In this document: in pieces, positions 26,419 through 35,790 of the stretch
Position numbering within the stretch: position 1 is the stretch's first letter
Layout of the letters: every line of letters starts with the position of its first letter
NCBI RefSeq assembly: GCF_001434895.1
Contig: NZ_AZEE01000028.1
Location: 496,502 to 560,501 of the forward strand
Length of the DNA: 64,000 nt
Source of the DNA: Secundilactobacillus odoratitofui DSM 19909 = JCM 15043
GTDB lineage: Bacteria; Bacillota; Bacilli; Lactobacillales; Lactobacillaceae
Direction: 5' to 3'
Made by a program: the position numbers and the translations under genes
Notes under the pieces: generated by a model
Told to the model about the DNA's origin: nothing
Database searches by the model: none
The model's input: the letters and a program-made list of their open reading frames with translations, nothing else

Positions 26419-28257
26419 CTATTTACCGCCGCTATCCTCATCATCGGATTGCAGGACGGCCATGAACGCCTCTTGAGGGACATCCACTGTCCCAACGGCT
26501 TTCATCCGTTCCTTACCCTTTTTTTGTTTATCCAATAACTTCGCCCGTCGATCTGGATCCCCGGTATGAATCTTCACGGTTACATCCTTACGGTAGGCAC
26601 GGATATTGGTACGCGCAATGACTTTGGCCCCGATTGCGGCTTGAATTGGAATCTCGAAGTTTTGTCGTGGAATAATGCCCTTTAACTTAACGGCAATTTC
26701 ACGACCACGTTTTTCTGCAAACTGACGGTGAGAGATAAAGCTCAACGCATCCACCTTGTCACCATTCAGCAAAATATCAATTTTAACTAAGTCACTTTGT
26801 TGATACTCGTCCAGTTCGTAGTCCAATGAACCATAGCCCTTGGTGGACGACTTTAGCTTATCAAAAAAGTCGAAGATGATTTCAGACAGTGGCATTTTGT
26901 ACACCACGTTAACCCGGTAATCATCCAAGTACTCCATCGTGACAAACTGTCCCCGGCGACGCTGGCAAAGTTCCATAACTGAGCCCACGTAGTCGTTTGG
27001 TACCATCACGGTTGCTTTAACGTATGGTTCTTCAATACTCCGAATCTCAGAGGTTTCTGGCATATCAGATGGGTTTTCAACTTCTTTAACGCTACCATCC
27101 GTTAAATTAGCCCGGTAGGTTACTGACGGGGCCGTGGTAATCAAATTAAGATTGAATTCCCGCTCCAATCGTTCCTGCACCACGTCCATGTGCAACATGC
27201 CTAGGAAGCCACACCGGAAACCAAAGCCCAAAGCCTGTGAGGATTCGGGTTCGAATTCGAGCGCAGCATCATTTAACTTTAGCTTTTCAAGCGCTTCTCT
27301 CAGATCTACGTACTTCGCATTATCGGTTGGGTATAGCCCGGCATAAACCATTGGTGCCATTTCACGATAACCAGGTAATGGCTTATCTGCTGGATTAACA
27401 GCACTGGTGACGGTATCACCAACCCGGGTATCCGTAATATCTTTAATGCTGGCAGTGATATAACCAACTTCACCAGCAATCAATTCGTCTCGCTTAATAG
27501 GGTTAGGAGAGTTCACCCCGACTTCAGTCACTTCGTACTCGGCACCAGAGTTCATAAATTTGATGCGGTCTCCGCGTTTCACGGTACCTTCAAAAAGCCG
27601 AACACTCAACACGACACCACGATAATCATCGTAAACCGAATCAAAAATCAAAGCACGCAAAGGTGCTTGTAAATCACCATCCGGCGCCGGAATTTTATGG
27701 ACGATCTGTTCCAATAAGTCTTCAATCCCAATGCCTTTTTTAGCGCTGGCCAAAACGGCTTCAGAGGCATCGATACCGATGACATCCTCGATCTCTTGTC
27801 GAACCCGCTCCGGATCAGCTGATGGCAAGTCAATTTTATTGATAATCGGTAAAATCTCAAGGTCATCATCCAGTGCCAAGTAAACGTTAGCCAGCGTTTG
27901 TGCCTCAACACCCTGAGCAGCATCCACCACTAAAACGGCACCTTCACAGGCTGCCAATGAACGCGAAACTTCATACGAGAAATCCACGTGACCTGGTGTA
28001 TCAATTAGGTGAAATTCGTACGTATGGCCATCCTTGGCTGTGTAAGTTAATTCCACGGCGTTTAGTTTAATCGTAATTCCACGTTCCCGCTCAAGATCCA
28101 TGTTATCAAGTAATTGGTCTTGCATATCGCGTTTGGCGACGGTATCCGTCAATTCCAAAATACGATCGGCCAAAGTTGACTTACCATGATCGATGTGAGC
28201 GACAATTGAAAAATTTCGGATCTCACGTTGGTGCGCCTTCATTTGTTCAAGATCCAT
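26419..28257 (-). CDS. lepA: Elongation factor 4 (LepA)
   Basis: 612 residues. G1 motif [10 protein letters not shown]3 DTPGHVDF, G4 NKIDLPSA are in place, and the C-terminal domain with YRKDVTAK-type AYRKDVTVK and [13 protein letters not shown] is LepA-specific. This ribosomal GTPase promotes back-translocation or initiation-related steps. ATG 28257 is placed 8 bases after AAAGGAG; an ATG two codons earlier is too close to it. It is downstream of dnaJ, separated by a terminator. Confidence 0.97.
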   Translation of the reverse strand: MDLEQMKAHQREIRNFSIVAHIDHGKSTLADRILELTDTVAKRDMQDQLLDNMDLERERGITIKLNAVELTYTAKDGHTYEFHLIDTPGHVDFSYEVSRSLAACEGAVLVVDAAQGVEAQTLANVYLALDDDLEILPIINKIDLPSADPERVRQEIEDVIGIDASEAVLASAKKGIGIEDLLEQIVHKIPAPDGDLQAPLRALIFDSVYDDYRGVVLSVRLFEGTVKRGDRIKFMNSGAEYEVTEVGVNSPNPIKRDELIAGEVGYITASIKDITDTRVGDTVTSAVNPADKPLPGYREMAPMVYAGLYPTDNAKYVDLREALEKLKLNDAALEFEPESSQALGFGFRCGFLGMLHMDVVQERLEREFNLNLITTAPSVTYRANLTDGSVKEVENPSDMPETSEIRSIEEPYVKATVMVPNDYVGSVMELCQRRRGQFVTMEYLDDYRVNVVYKMPLSEIIFDFFDKLKSSTKGYGSLDYELDEYQQSDLVKIDILLNGDKVDALSFISHRQFAEKRGREIAVKLKGIIPRQNFEIPIQAAIGAKVIARTNIRAYRKDVTVKIHTGDPDRRAKLLDKQKKGKERMKAVGTVDVPQEAFMAVLQSDDEDSGGK

Positions 28258-28312
28258 AGTCATTCTCCTTTAAAAATCAATCTTACCATTTATTATACCA
28301 GAATCGGCTATG

Positions 28313-28347
28313 AAAAAAGTTCGGCAACTAAACTTCGTTCCGAACTT
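28313..28347 (-). terminator. Terminator after dnaJ
   Basis: Minus-strand stem AAGTTCGG / CCGAACTT (28317-28324 and 28340-28347) with six Ts following; ends the heat-shock operon before lepA. Confidence 0.75.
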
Positions 28348-28372
28348 CCTTCATGATTGATATCAGATGTCG

Positions 28373-29530
28373 TTAGTTATCAAAGGCATCCTTCATTTTG
28401 TCAAAAAAATTACCTTTGCCTGACCCCACTTGTTCACCGCTGGCTTCAGCGTATGCTTTTAATGCAGTCCGTTGTGCTTTGTTAAGGTTCTTTGGTGTCA
28501 CAATTTTTACGGTCACTCGTTGGTCACCGTTACCGTTACCACGCAATCTTGGTGCACCTTTACCTTTGAGTCGGAAGGTCGAACCAGTTTGGGTACCAGC
28601 CGGGATCTTCAAAGAAACATCCCCGTGGACTGTTTGAACCTTGATTTCGTCACCCAAGGCAGCTTGGGTGAAACTAATATCCTTATCGAGGTAGATATCA
28701 GCGCCGTTACGCTGGAAAACCTTGCTTGGTTGAACTGAGAAGATGATGAATAAATCCCCATAAGGGCCACCATTTTGACCAGCTTCACCTTGGTTTTGCA
28801 GCCGCATTTGTTGACCGTCATCAACGCCGGCAGGAATGTTAACTTCAACTTCATGCCGTTCTTCTTCGTGACCAGAACCGCCACAAGTTGGGCACTTTTC
28901 CTTGATTTCTTTACCAGTTCCTTGGCAAACGGGACAAACTTGTTGACTACGCATCCGACCGAGTGGCGTGTTGGTTTCGCTCATCACGTAACCAGAGCCG
29001 CCACAATTATGACACGTTTCAGGCGTTGTACCGGGTTTTGCACCACTACCATGACAGGTATGGCATTGCGCTTCACGATTGTACTTAATCTTGGTCTTTT
29101 TACCGAAAATGGCTTCTTCGAATTTAAGGGTCATTTGGTACTGTAAATCACGGCCCGGTTGCGGTGCATTTGGATTACGACGCGCACCGCCACCACCGCC
29201 GCCAAAGAATTGACTGAAAATATCTTCGAAGCCACCGCCGCCAAAACCACCAGCGTCGCCGAAGCCACCAAAACCACCAGCGCCGCCAGCTCCACCGCCA
29301 AAACCTTGTGGGCCATCAGCTGAGCCATATTGGTCGTAGTTTGCGCGCTTTTGTTCATCACCTAAAACTTCATAGGCTTCAGTAATTTCCTTGAACTTTT
29401 CTTCCGCACCAGGTGCTTTATTAATATCTGGGTGATACTGCTTGGATAATTTACGGTAGGCTTTTTTAATATCAGCCTGGGAAGCATCCTTACCTACCCC
29501 AAGCACTTCATAATAATCTTTGCCAGCCAT
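28373..29530 (-). CDS. dnaJ: Chaperone protein DnaJ
   Basis: 385 residues. J domain with YHPDINK (HPD triad) in residues 1-70, a glycine/phenylalanine-rich linker of about 50 residues, four zinc-binding repeats ([32 protein letters not shown]) around 150-220, then the C-terminal substrate-binding domains. It stimulates DnaK ATPase and delivers clients. The ATG follows AGGAGG. A hairpin with Ts stands between dnaK and dnaJ, so dnaJ levels may be set by read-through. Confidence 0.97.
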   Translation of the reverse strand: MAGKDYYEVLGVGKDASQADIKKAYRKLSKQYHPDINKAPGAEEKFKEITEAYEVLGDEQKRANYDQYGSADGPQGFGGGAGGAGGFGGFGDAGGFGGGGFEDIFSQFFGGGGGGARRNPNAPQPGRDLQYQMTLKFEEAIFGKKTKIKYNREAQCHTCHGSGAKPGTTPETCHNCGGSGYVMSETNTPLGRMRSQQVCPVCQGTGKEIKEKCPTCGGSGHEEERHEVEVNIPAGVDDGQQMRLQNQGEAGQNGGPYGDLFIIFSVQPSKVFQRNGADIYLDKDISFTQAALGDEIKVQTVHGDVSLKIPAGTQTGSTFRLKGKGAPRLRGNGNGDQRVTVKIVTPKNLNKAQRTALKAYAEASGEQVGSGKGNFFDKMKDAFDN

Positions 29531-29618
29531 GTTAACCTCCTAAAATTGCGTCCGGCCAAACTGAATAGACGCTCCAACAAAAATAGTTCACTCCATAGAA
29601 TAGCATAGTTCCATTGAA

Positions 29619-29654
29619 ACAAAAAGCCAAAGCCCGCGTTTGAGCCTTGACTTT
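29619..29654 (-). terminator. Intra-operon hairpin between dnaK and dnaJ
   Basis: On the minus strand AAAGTCAAGGC pairs with GCTTTGGCTTT over 11 bp (two G-U pairs), loop of 10, then five Ts. Terminator-like, probably attenuating dnaJ. Confidence 0.65.
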
Positions 29655-29676
29655 CTGAAACTATTTGAGTTTACGA

Positions 29677-31545
29677 TTACTTTTTATCGTCATCGTTTAC
29701 TTCAGAGAAGTCACCGTCAAATGTTTGACCATCACTACCCTTATCATCGGAATTAGAAGCTTTACCATCGGCTGCGCCATCAGCACCAGCAGCACCTTGT
29801 TGTTCTTGGGCTTGTTGATAAAGTTTAACGGATAAATCTTGAACGATCTTGTTCAAATCATCCTTCTTAGTCTTCATTTCTTCAACGTTGTTATCTTCTT
29901 GGGCCTTCTTTAATGCGTCACGCGCATCCTTAGCCTTTTGAATTTCGTCATCAGAAACCTTGTCCTTAACTTCATCCAAAGTCTTATCAACTGTAAAGAG
30001 TAATTGATCGACTTCGTTCTTCAAGTCAGCCTCTTCCTTACGAGCTTTATCAGCCTCTTCGTTTTCTTGGGCTTCCTTCATCATCTTGTCGATTTCGTCG
30101 TCTGACAAGCCACCAGAACTCTTGATGGTGATCTTTTGTTCCTTACCAGTCCCCTTATCCTTAGCCGAAACGTTAACAATCCCGTTACGGTCAATATCAA
30201 AGGTCACTTCGATTTGAGGCACACCACGAGGCGCAGCAGGAATATCAGTTAGTTGGAAGTTACCCAACGTCTTGTTGTCAGCAGCCATTGGCCGTTCACC
30301 TTGGAGCACGTGAATATCAACAGCAGGTTGATTGTCAGCGGCAGTACTGAAGACTTGTGACTTGCTGGTTGGAATCGTGGTGTTCCGATCAATCAATTTA
30401 GTGAAGACGCCACCCATGGTTTCGATACCAAGTGACAATGGTGTGACATCAAGTAAAACAACGTCCTTAACGTCACCGGTCAAGACCCCACCTTGAACGG
30501 CGGCACCTAAAGCAACGGCTTCATCAGGGTTGATCGAGTGGTTTGGTTCCTTGCCAGTCCACTTCTTAACGGCTTCTTGAACGGCTGGAATTCGAGTTGA
30601 CCCACCATTTAAGATGACAACGTCTAACTCACCAGCAGATAAGCCAGCATCTTTCAAGGCGTTTTCAACTGGAATCCGAGTCCGTTCAACTAAGTCAGAA
30701 GTCAATTCATTGAACTTGGCACGTGATAACGTTGCTTCCAAGTGCAATGGGCCGTTTTCACCAGCAGAGATGAAAGGCAAGCTAATTTGTGATTCACTTA
30801 CACCTGACAAGTCCTTCTTGGCTTTTTCAGCGGCTTCCTTCAAACGTTGCATGGCCATCTTATCCTTAGATAAATCAATGCCATTTTCAGCCTTGAATTG
30901 TTCAATTAACCAATCCATGACCTTCTTATCAAAGTCGTCACCACCAAGATGCGTATCACCATTGGTTGACAATACATCAAACACGCCGTCGCCTAAATCG
31001 AGGACAGAAACGTCAAACGTCCCACCACCCAAGTCATAAACGAGGATCTTTTCGTCAGCATCTTGCTTATCCAGACCGTAAGCTAATGAAGAAGCCGTTG
31101 GTTCGTTAATGATCCGCTTAACGTCCAAGCCAGCAATCTTACCAGCATCTTTAGTCGCTTGACGTTGAGAATCATCGAAGTAAGCTGGCACTGTAATAAC
31201 TGCCTGAGTGACTTCATCACCAATATAATCTTCAGCAAAGCCCTTGATGTATTGTAAGATCATCGCTGAAATTTGTTGTGGCGTGTAATCCTTACCTTCG
31301 ATATTAACCTTGTAACCTGCTTCACCCATGTGACTCTTAATTGATGAAACCGTGTTAGGGTTAGTAATTGCTTGACGCTTAGCAACTTCACCAACCGATG
31401 GCTTGCCATCTTTGAACGCAACAACTGATGGTGTCGTCCGACCGCCTTCTGGGTTTGGAATAATTTTAGGTTCGTTACCTTCGAGAACCGCAACTGCTGA
31501 GTTTGTCGTACCTAAGTCAATACCAATAATTTTATTACTTGCCAT
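29677..31545 (-). CDS. dnaK: Chaperone protein DnaK
   Basis: 622 residues, HSP70. N-terminal ATPase domain with [28 protein letters not shown] and the [11 protein letters not shown] signature; the substrate-binding domain starts near 385; the C-terminal tail is rich in Gly, Ala, Asp and acidic residues. It works with DnaJ and GrpE in protein folding and stress recovery. Third gene of the hrcA-grpE-dnaK-dnaJ operon, controlled by HrcA at CIRCE. Confidence 0.98.
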   Translation of the reverse strand: MASNKIIGIDLGTTNSAVAVLEGNEPKIIPNPEGGRTTPSVVAFKDGKPSVGEVAKRQAITNPNTVSSIKSHMGEAGYKVNIEGKDYTPQQISAMILQYIKGFAEDYIGDEVTQAVITVPAYFDDSQRQATKDAGKIAGLDVKRIINEPTASSLAYGLDKQDADEKILVYDLGGGTFDVSVLDLGDGVFDVLSTNGDTHLGGDDFDKKVMDWLIEQFKAENGIDLSKDKMAMQRLKEAAEKAKKDLSGVSESQISLPFISAGENGPLHLEATLSRAKFNELTSDLVERTRIPVENALKDAGLSAGELDVVILNGGSTRIPAVQEAVKKWTGKEPNHSINPDEAVALGAAVQGGVLTGDVKDVVLLDVTPLSLGIETMGGVFTKLIDRNTTIPTSKSQVFSTAADNQPAVDIHVLQGERPMAADNKTLGNFQLTDIPAAPRGVPQIEVTFDIDRNGIVNVSAKDKGTGKEQKITIKSSGGLSDDEIDKMMKEAQENEEADKARKEEADLKNEVDQLLFTVDKTLDEVKDKVSDDEIQKAKDARDALKKAQEDNNVEEMKTKKDDLNKIVQDLSVKLYQQAQEQQGAAGADGAADGKASNSDDKGSDGQTFDGDFSEVNDDDKK

Positions 31546-31589
31546 GTATAATTTACCTTCTTTTTAAAGTTTGATTCGGAAATAATTGC

Positions 31590-32207
31590 TTATTGCGCAA
31601 CCATAACCATTGCGGGACGCAACACGCGGTCCTTTAATTGATACCCTTTTTGAAGGACCTGTGTCACATGATCTTTTTGATCATCAGATTCAGCCGGAAC
31701 TGACTGAACGGCTTGATGAACCGTTGGATCAAATTTTTCGCCCGCGGCCTTGATTTCGGTGACACCATTTTTAGTGAGCGCCTCAACCAGATGCTTTTGA
31801 ACCATTTCAATTCCCTTTTTAAATGAATCAGCCTGTTCGCCTTCAATCGGCATACTCAAGGCCCGTTCCAAATTATCAAGTGCTGGTAAAATATCATGGG
31901 CCAATTGCTGCCCATCATACTTGATCAAAGCCGCTTGATCTTTCTTGTTGCGCGTCTGAATATTTTGAATCTCGGCTTGCGCACGTAAATTCTGGTCAGA
32001 GGCTTGCTCAAGCTGCTTTTTGAGATCCGCAACTTGTGCCAGTGCACTTGCTAAATCAGTCTGAGTCGAAGTTGCCGATTCAGAGGCTGAGTCAGTCGCC
32101 TCAGAACTGGTTTGATCAGTCACCTCTGCACTTTGTGCGTTAGTTGCTGATGTTGCTTGTTCATCAGCCGCTTCACTTGCCGGTTGATTAGTTTTATCTT
32201 CTGCCAC
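31590..32207 (-). CDS. grpE: Nucleotide exchange factor GrpE
   Basis: 205 residues, GTG start after AAAGGGG. A long Ser/Thr/Ala/Gln-rich N-terminal tail (about 60 residues, few hydrophobics) is followed by the coiled coil ([26 protein letters not shown]) and the beta-domain with [20 protein letters not shown], typical of GrpE. It releases ADP from DnaK. It starts 15 bases after hrcA ends. Confidence 0.96.
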   Translation of the reverse strand: MAEDKTNQPASEAADEQATSATNAQSAEVTDQTSSEATDSASESATSTQTDLASALAQVADLKKQLEQASDQNLRAQAEIQNIQTRNKKDQAALIKYDGQQLAHDILPALDNLERALSMPIEGEQADSFKKGIEMVQKHLVEALTKNGVTEIKAAGEKFDPTVHQAVQSVPAESDDQKDHVTQVLQKGYQLKDRVLRPAMVMVAQ

Positions 32208-32222
32208 TTTAACACCCCTTTA

Positions 32223-33266
32223 CTACTGATCAAAATATCGATAATAATCGATGAGCCGTTGTGCTAACTCCTGTCGAAATGCACCAACTAGGCCAATCAT
32301 ACGCGAATATGGCATCCGTGTCGGACCCAACAGTGCAATCACACCTTTACCGTGATCACCGACCTCATAGGTTGCAGTAATTAAACTGTAGTCCTTCAAA
32401 ATGTCATTGGTGATCTCACTACCGATCTTCACTTGAATGTGATCTGACGGTTGACCTAACACACTCGCCATATCATCAGTCCGATCCATCAACGTATAAA
32501 GTGACTTCAATTCATCGACGTCACTACTATCCGAAAAGTTCAACAAGTTCAACCGACCACCAACGTAAAAGCGCTCCTGAGCAGCCTTGGTTAACACATC
32601 ACCAAAGATTTTCAAGAAACCATCTGGTCGTTGTAAGTACTGCCCGACTTGGAGCGGAATTTCAGTCTGAAGGGCTTGTAACACCGAGTTGAGCGGTTGA
32701 CCAACCAATTGATCGTTAATCAAACGTACGACTGCTTCCAACTGATCACCACTGATATTAGGCGCAATGTTAAACGTTTGAGATTCGACATCGCCGTTAT
32801 CAGTGACCAACACTGCCATCACCTGACGTTTACCAAGCGGAACCAATCGAAAACCACTTAAGCGACTCTCTTTTAATTCCGGTTTTAAAGTAAACGCTGT
32901 GTATGATGTCAGATTGGACAAGATCTTAGCCGATGTTTCAATAATCTCATCGATTTTAACGAACTGTCCATCCAATGATGACTTGATCAAATCAATATCA
33001 TTGGCCTTGATCGGATCTGGTTGAACCAAGTGGTCCACGTAATAACGATATCCCTTCACCGAAGGAATTCGACCTGAACTTGAATGGGTCTTAGTAATTA
33101 AGCCCAACTCTTCAAGTGCCGCCATTTCGTTACGGACCGTTGCTGAACTAACGTGAAGCGGTAACTGCGTCGCTAACGCCTTGGAGCCAACAGGAACACC
33201 ACTGCTCGTATAATCGCGAACAATCGCCTTTAAAATCATTTTCTGCCTGTCCGTTAACGTGATCAT
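32223..33266 (-). CDS. hrcA: Heat-inducible transcription repressor HrcA
   Basis: 347 residues. N-terminal winged helix (SSGVPVGSKAL, SSATVRNEMAALEELGLI) binds CIRCE; the rest is the HrcA dimerisation and inserted domain. It represses the dnaK operon and groE, and is kept active by GroEL. The start is uncertain by a codon: ATG 33266 or GTG 33269, both very close to the AGAGG. First gene of the operon, with a CIRCE copy only 10 bases upstream. Confidence 0.96.
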   Translation of the reverse strand: MITLTDRQKMILKAIVRDYTSSGVPVGSKALATQLPLHVSSATVRNEMAALEELGLITKTHSSSGRIPSVKGYRYYVDHLVQPDPIKANDIDLIKSSLDGQFVKIDEIIETSAKILSNLTSYTAFTLKPELKESRLSGFRLVPLGKRQVMAVLVTDNGDVESQTFNIAPNISGDQLEAVVRLINDQLVGQPLNSVLQALQTEIPLQVGQYLQRPDGFLKIFGDVLTKAAQERFYVGGRLNLLNFSDSSDVDELKSLYTLMDRTDDMASVLGQPSDHIQVKIGSEITNDILKDYSLITATYEVGDHGKGVIALLGPTRMPYSRMIGLVGAFRQELAQRLIDYYRYFDQ

Positions 33267-33275
33267 CACCTCTTT

Positions 33276-33302
33276 TTAGCACTCATAGTATCCAAGTGCT
33301 AA
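33276..33302 (-). promoter_or_regulatory. CIRCE operator, proximal copy
   Basis: TTAGCACTC - 9 bases - AAGTGCTAA, the HrcA operator with a single mismatch from the perfect inverted repeat. It lies between the hrcA promoter and start codon. Confidence 0.95.
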
Positions 33303-33313
33303 GACACATATAT

Positions 33314-33342
33314 AATGTATCAAACGCTGATTTTTAAGTCAA
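33314..33342 (-). promoter_or_regulatory. hrcA operon promoter
   Basis: Minus strand TTGACT (33337-33342) and TACATT (33314-33319) with a 17-base spacer, sitting between the two CIRCE copies. Confidence 0.7.
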
Positions 33343-33359
33343 GTATTCAGCCGACTTTT

Positions 33360-33386
33360 TTAGCATTTAATTCATTCGAGTGCTAA
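33360..33386 (-). promoter_or_regulatory. CIRCE-like element, distal copy
   Basis: TTAGCATTT - 9 bases - GAGTGCTAA: the right arm is perfect and the left arm has two changes. It lies 17 bases upstream of the -35 box and overlaps the ribF stop codon. Confidence 0.75.
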
Positions 33387-34337
33387 TTTTGTTAATGAAT
33401 GCGCTTCAAAGTAGGCTTTCGTGTCAAGCGCATCTTGATCAAGTTGTGCCACCAGTCCCTCAACTGAGTCAAATTTAACTTCACCTCGAAGTCGATACAG
33501 CCATTCCACGGTGACGACTTCCCCATAAATTGCCTGATGAAAATCTAAGATGTAAGCTTCCACGGTGACTGGTCTGCCGTCACCAAAGGTCACGTTGCGG
33601 CCAATTGAAGTCATCGCCTGATACCACTGATTGCCAATTTTAAGTCGGGTGACGTAAACCCCGATCCCTGGTAGCCAGTATTTTGCATCATGACTCACAT
33701 TAGCAGTTGGATAGCCTAATGTTCGGCCACGAGCTTCTCCGTGCATGACCGTCCCAACAGTTCGATAACGATACCCAAGTAACTCGTTAACCGTTTGAAG
33801 ATCACCCTGATCGAGATTATGACGAATTCGCGACGAACTAATCTTCTTAGTCTGCATCTCCGCCTTACCAACCGTGACAATCTCGAAACGCCCCTTCGCA
33901 AATTCTGGTAAGCGAGCCATTGTTGCCACGTCTTTTGGTCCATAGGTATGGTCAAAGCCAGCTACCACCACTTGAGCGTGAAACCCGATGAGGTATTGAT
34001 CGACAAATTCTTGAGGTTTCAAAGCTGCAAATTGACTTGAAAAATTAACTTGATAAACAATTTGAACACCTAATTGCTCAAAAAGTGCCATTTTCCTTTG
34101 ATTAACGGTGATATAACGATTACGTTCACGACTGAGTTTTTCGTACACCAAGGCTGGATGATGATCATAAGTCAAAACCGCTAATGCAAGGCCACGCTCA
34201 TCTGCAATTGTCTTTGCACGTTGCAACACCGCTTGATGACCACGATGAACACCGTCAAAAAAACCCATTGCCAAAACAACTGGTTGCTGTAATGCATCCG
34301 TTTTAGACATCGGATGATGAATCTGAATAACCTGCAT
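33372..34337 (-). CDS. ribF: Bifunctional riboflavin kinase/FAD synthetase
   Basis: 321 residues. N-terminal FMN adenylyltransferase with FFDGVHRGHQAV and the SSSRIRHNLDQGD-type ISSSRIRHNL; C-terminal flavokinase with GRTLGYPTANV and ending domain FDSVEGLVAQL. It makes FMN and FAD from riboflavin. Located downstream of truB and its end overlaps a CIRCE-like site; no terminator is seen between it and hrcA, so some read-through into the heat-shock operon is possible. Confidence 0.96.
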   Translation of the reverse strand: MQVIQIHHPMSKTDALQQPVVLAMGFFDGVHRGHQAVLQRAKTIADERGLALAVLTYDHHPALVYEKLSRERNRYITVNQRKMALFEQLGVQIVYQVNFSSQFAALKPQEFVDQYLIGFHAQVVVAGFDHTYGPKDVATMARLPEFAKGRFEIVTVGKAEMQTKKISSSRIRHNLDQGDLQTVNELLGYRYRTVGTVMHGEARGRTLGYPTANVSHDAKYWLPGIGVYVTRLKIGNQWYQAMTSIGRNVTFGDGRPVTVEAYILDFHQAIYGEVVTVEWLYRLRGEVKFDSVEGLVAQLDQDALDTKAYFEAHSLTKLALE

Positions 34338-34354
34338 AATATCGTCTCAACTTT

Positions 34355-35254
34355 CTACTTAGTACTAAACATTTTTAATGGTTTGTATCGATTATTAACG
34401 CGTTGATACAAACACTTGATTTGTTTTTGAAAACTTAACGCCACAATTGGTGCCGTTGAAGCGACTTCGTCTGGTAATAACCAAACACCATTTTTAACGA
34501 CAGCCCACTGTTCATCACTCATCGCAACGGTTGGATACTGGCTTAACACACGATCGATTGGAAAAATAAAGCCGGTGTCATCATCGGCCAACCGCTGGCG
34601 AATCGTCTCAAGCGATACCGTCTCATCAAGTTTGAAGCCACCGCTCTCCACCCGAGTTAAGGATGACATCACAGCTGGTAATCCGAGTTTAACACCCACT
34701 TCAACTGCTAAAGTTCGAACGTAGGTCCCCTTTGAACAAACCACTTCAAAGTCGAATCGCTGAGTTTTATCCTGTTCATCAAAGACCACGTCACTCGTTC
34801 GCTTAAATTCAGAAATAGTGACGGTCCGAACCGGTCGCTCAACGGTCTGGCCAGCCCGAGCATATTCGTAAAGCTTCCGGCCATTCACCTTAACGGCAGA
34901 GTACATCGGCGGAATCTGCTTGAGTTCGCCCACCATTGCAGCCATCACAGCGTCAATTGTCGACGCCGCAATTGGTTGATCAATTGCAACTCGATCTACT
35001 TCTTGGCCGTCCAGATCTTCCGTTTCGGTCGCAAAGCCCAAAGTCACGCTTCCTCGATAAACCTTGCGATGAGTCATTAAATAATCCACCACTTTGGTGG
35101 CACTACCAATACAAATTGGTAAGACGCCATCCACGTTGGGATCTAACGTACCAGAATGACCAACCTTCTTCATATGCAGTATTTTGCGTAGGTGATTCAC
35201 GCAATCGTGACTTGTCATGCCACGTTCTTTGTAAAGTGGAATAATCCCATCCAT
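34355..35254 (-). CDS. truB: tRNA pseudouridine(55) synthase
   Basis: 299 residues. The catalytic Asp is in SGTLDPNVDGVLP near residue 40; CSKGTYVRTLAVEVG is the second conserved block. It forms pseudouridine 55 in the T-loop of tRNAs. It starts after a terminator with its own extended -10 promoter and is followed by ribF after 17 bases. Confidence 0.96.
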   Translation of the reverse strand: MDGIIPLYKERGMTSHDCVNHLRKILHMKKVGHSGTLDPNVDGVLPICIGSATKVVDYLMTHRKVYRGSVTLGFATETEDLDGQEVDRVAIDQPIAASTIDAVMAAMVGELKQIPPMYSAVKVNGRKLYEYARAGQTVERPVRTVTISEFKRTSDVVFDEQDKTQRFDFEVVCSKGTYVRTLAVEVGVKLGLPAVMSSLTRVESGGFKLDETVSLETIRQRLADDDTGFIFPIDRVLSQYPTVAMSDEQWAVVKNGVWLLPDEVASTAPIVALSFQKQIKCLYQRVNNRYKPLKMFSTK

Positions 35255-35291
35255 TTATGAATGCTCCATTTCGTTTAAGGTTAACTAAATT

Positions 35292-35300
35292 ATTATAGCA
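35292..35300 (-). promoter_or_regulatory. Extended -10 promoter of truB-ribF
   Basis: TGCTATAAT on the minus strand about 37-45 bases before truB, directly after the rbfA terminator. Confidence 0.6.
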
Positions 35301-35323
35301 CGCTTTATGGTCAATCCTGTATC

Positions 35324-35368
35324 AAAAAAATCTGCAAAACCCATGTTAACAGGCTTTGCAGATTTTTT
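35324..35368. terminator. Terminator between rbfA and truB
   Basis: Stem AAAAAATCTGCAAA / TTTGCAGATTTTTT with an inner CC/GG pair (35325-35342 and 35352-35368). It splits the usually continuous infB-rbfA-truB-ribF order into two units. Confidence 0.85.
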
Positions 35369-35407
35369 GTTTGGCATAAATCCGAGTGACAAATACTCCG
35401 ATTTAGC

Positions 35408-35761
35408 TTAGCGGTCTTCTTGATGCAATTTATTCAGTAATTCATCAATTCGACTACCATATTTAACTGATTGATCTCGTTCGAATTGGAGTTCAGGCGT
35501 CTTAAAAATGTTTAGACGTGACCCTAATTCACTTCGAATGAGCCCAGTTGCCTTCGTTAAGCCAGCAGCTGCTTTTTCACCATCAGAGGCTTTGTCAGAC
35601 AAAATACTGTAATAAATGGTTGCCTGTTGTAAGTCGCCAGTGACTTCTACCCCGGTAACGGTAATCCCTTGAACGCGCGGATCCCGAACTCGTTTGAGTA
35701 AAATATCGTTAACTTCACGCTGAATTTCTTGTTCTAGACGTCCCACACGATAATGTGCCAT
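35408..35761 (-). CDS. rbfA: Ribosome-binding factor A
   Basis: 117 residues, the single-domain KH-like Rbf[26 protein letters not shown] at the N-terminus and [22 protein letters not shown] at the end. It assists late 30S maturation. Last gene of the rimP-nusA-ylxR-ylxQ-infB-rbfA unit. Confidence 0.96.
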   Translation of the reverse strand: MAHYRVGRLEQEIQREVNDILLKRVRDPRVQGITVTGVEVTGDLQQATIYYSILSDKASDGEKAAAGLTKATGLIRSELGSRLNIFKTPELQFERDQSVKYGSRIDELLNKLHQEDR

Positions 35762-35790
35762 TTTTTCACCACCTAAAATTTGTTGTCAAC

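Noticed and set aside
28775-29146. 123-codon open frame opposite dnaJ
   Set aside because: Shadow of the dnaJ zinc-finger region; no ribosome site.
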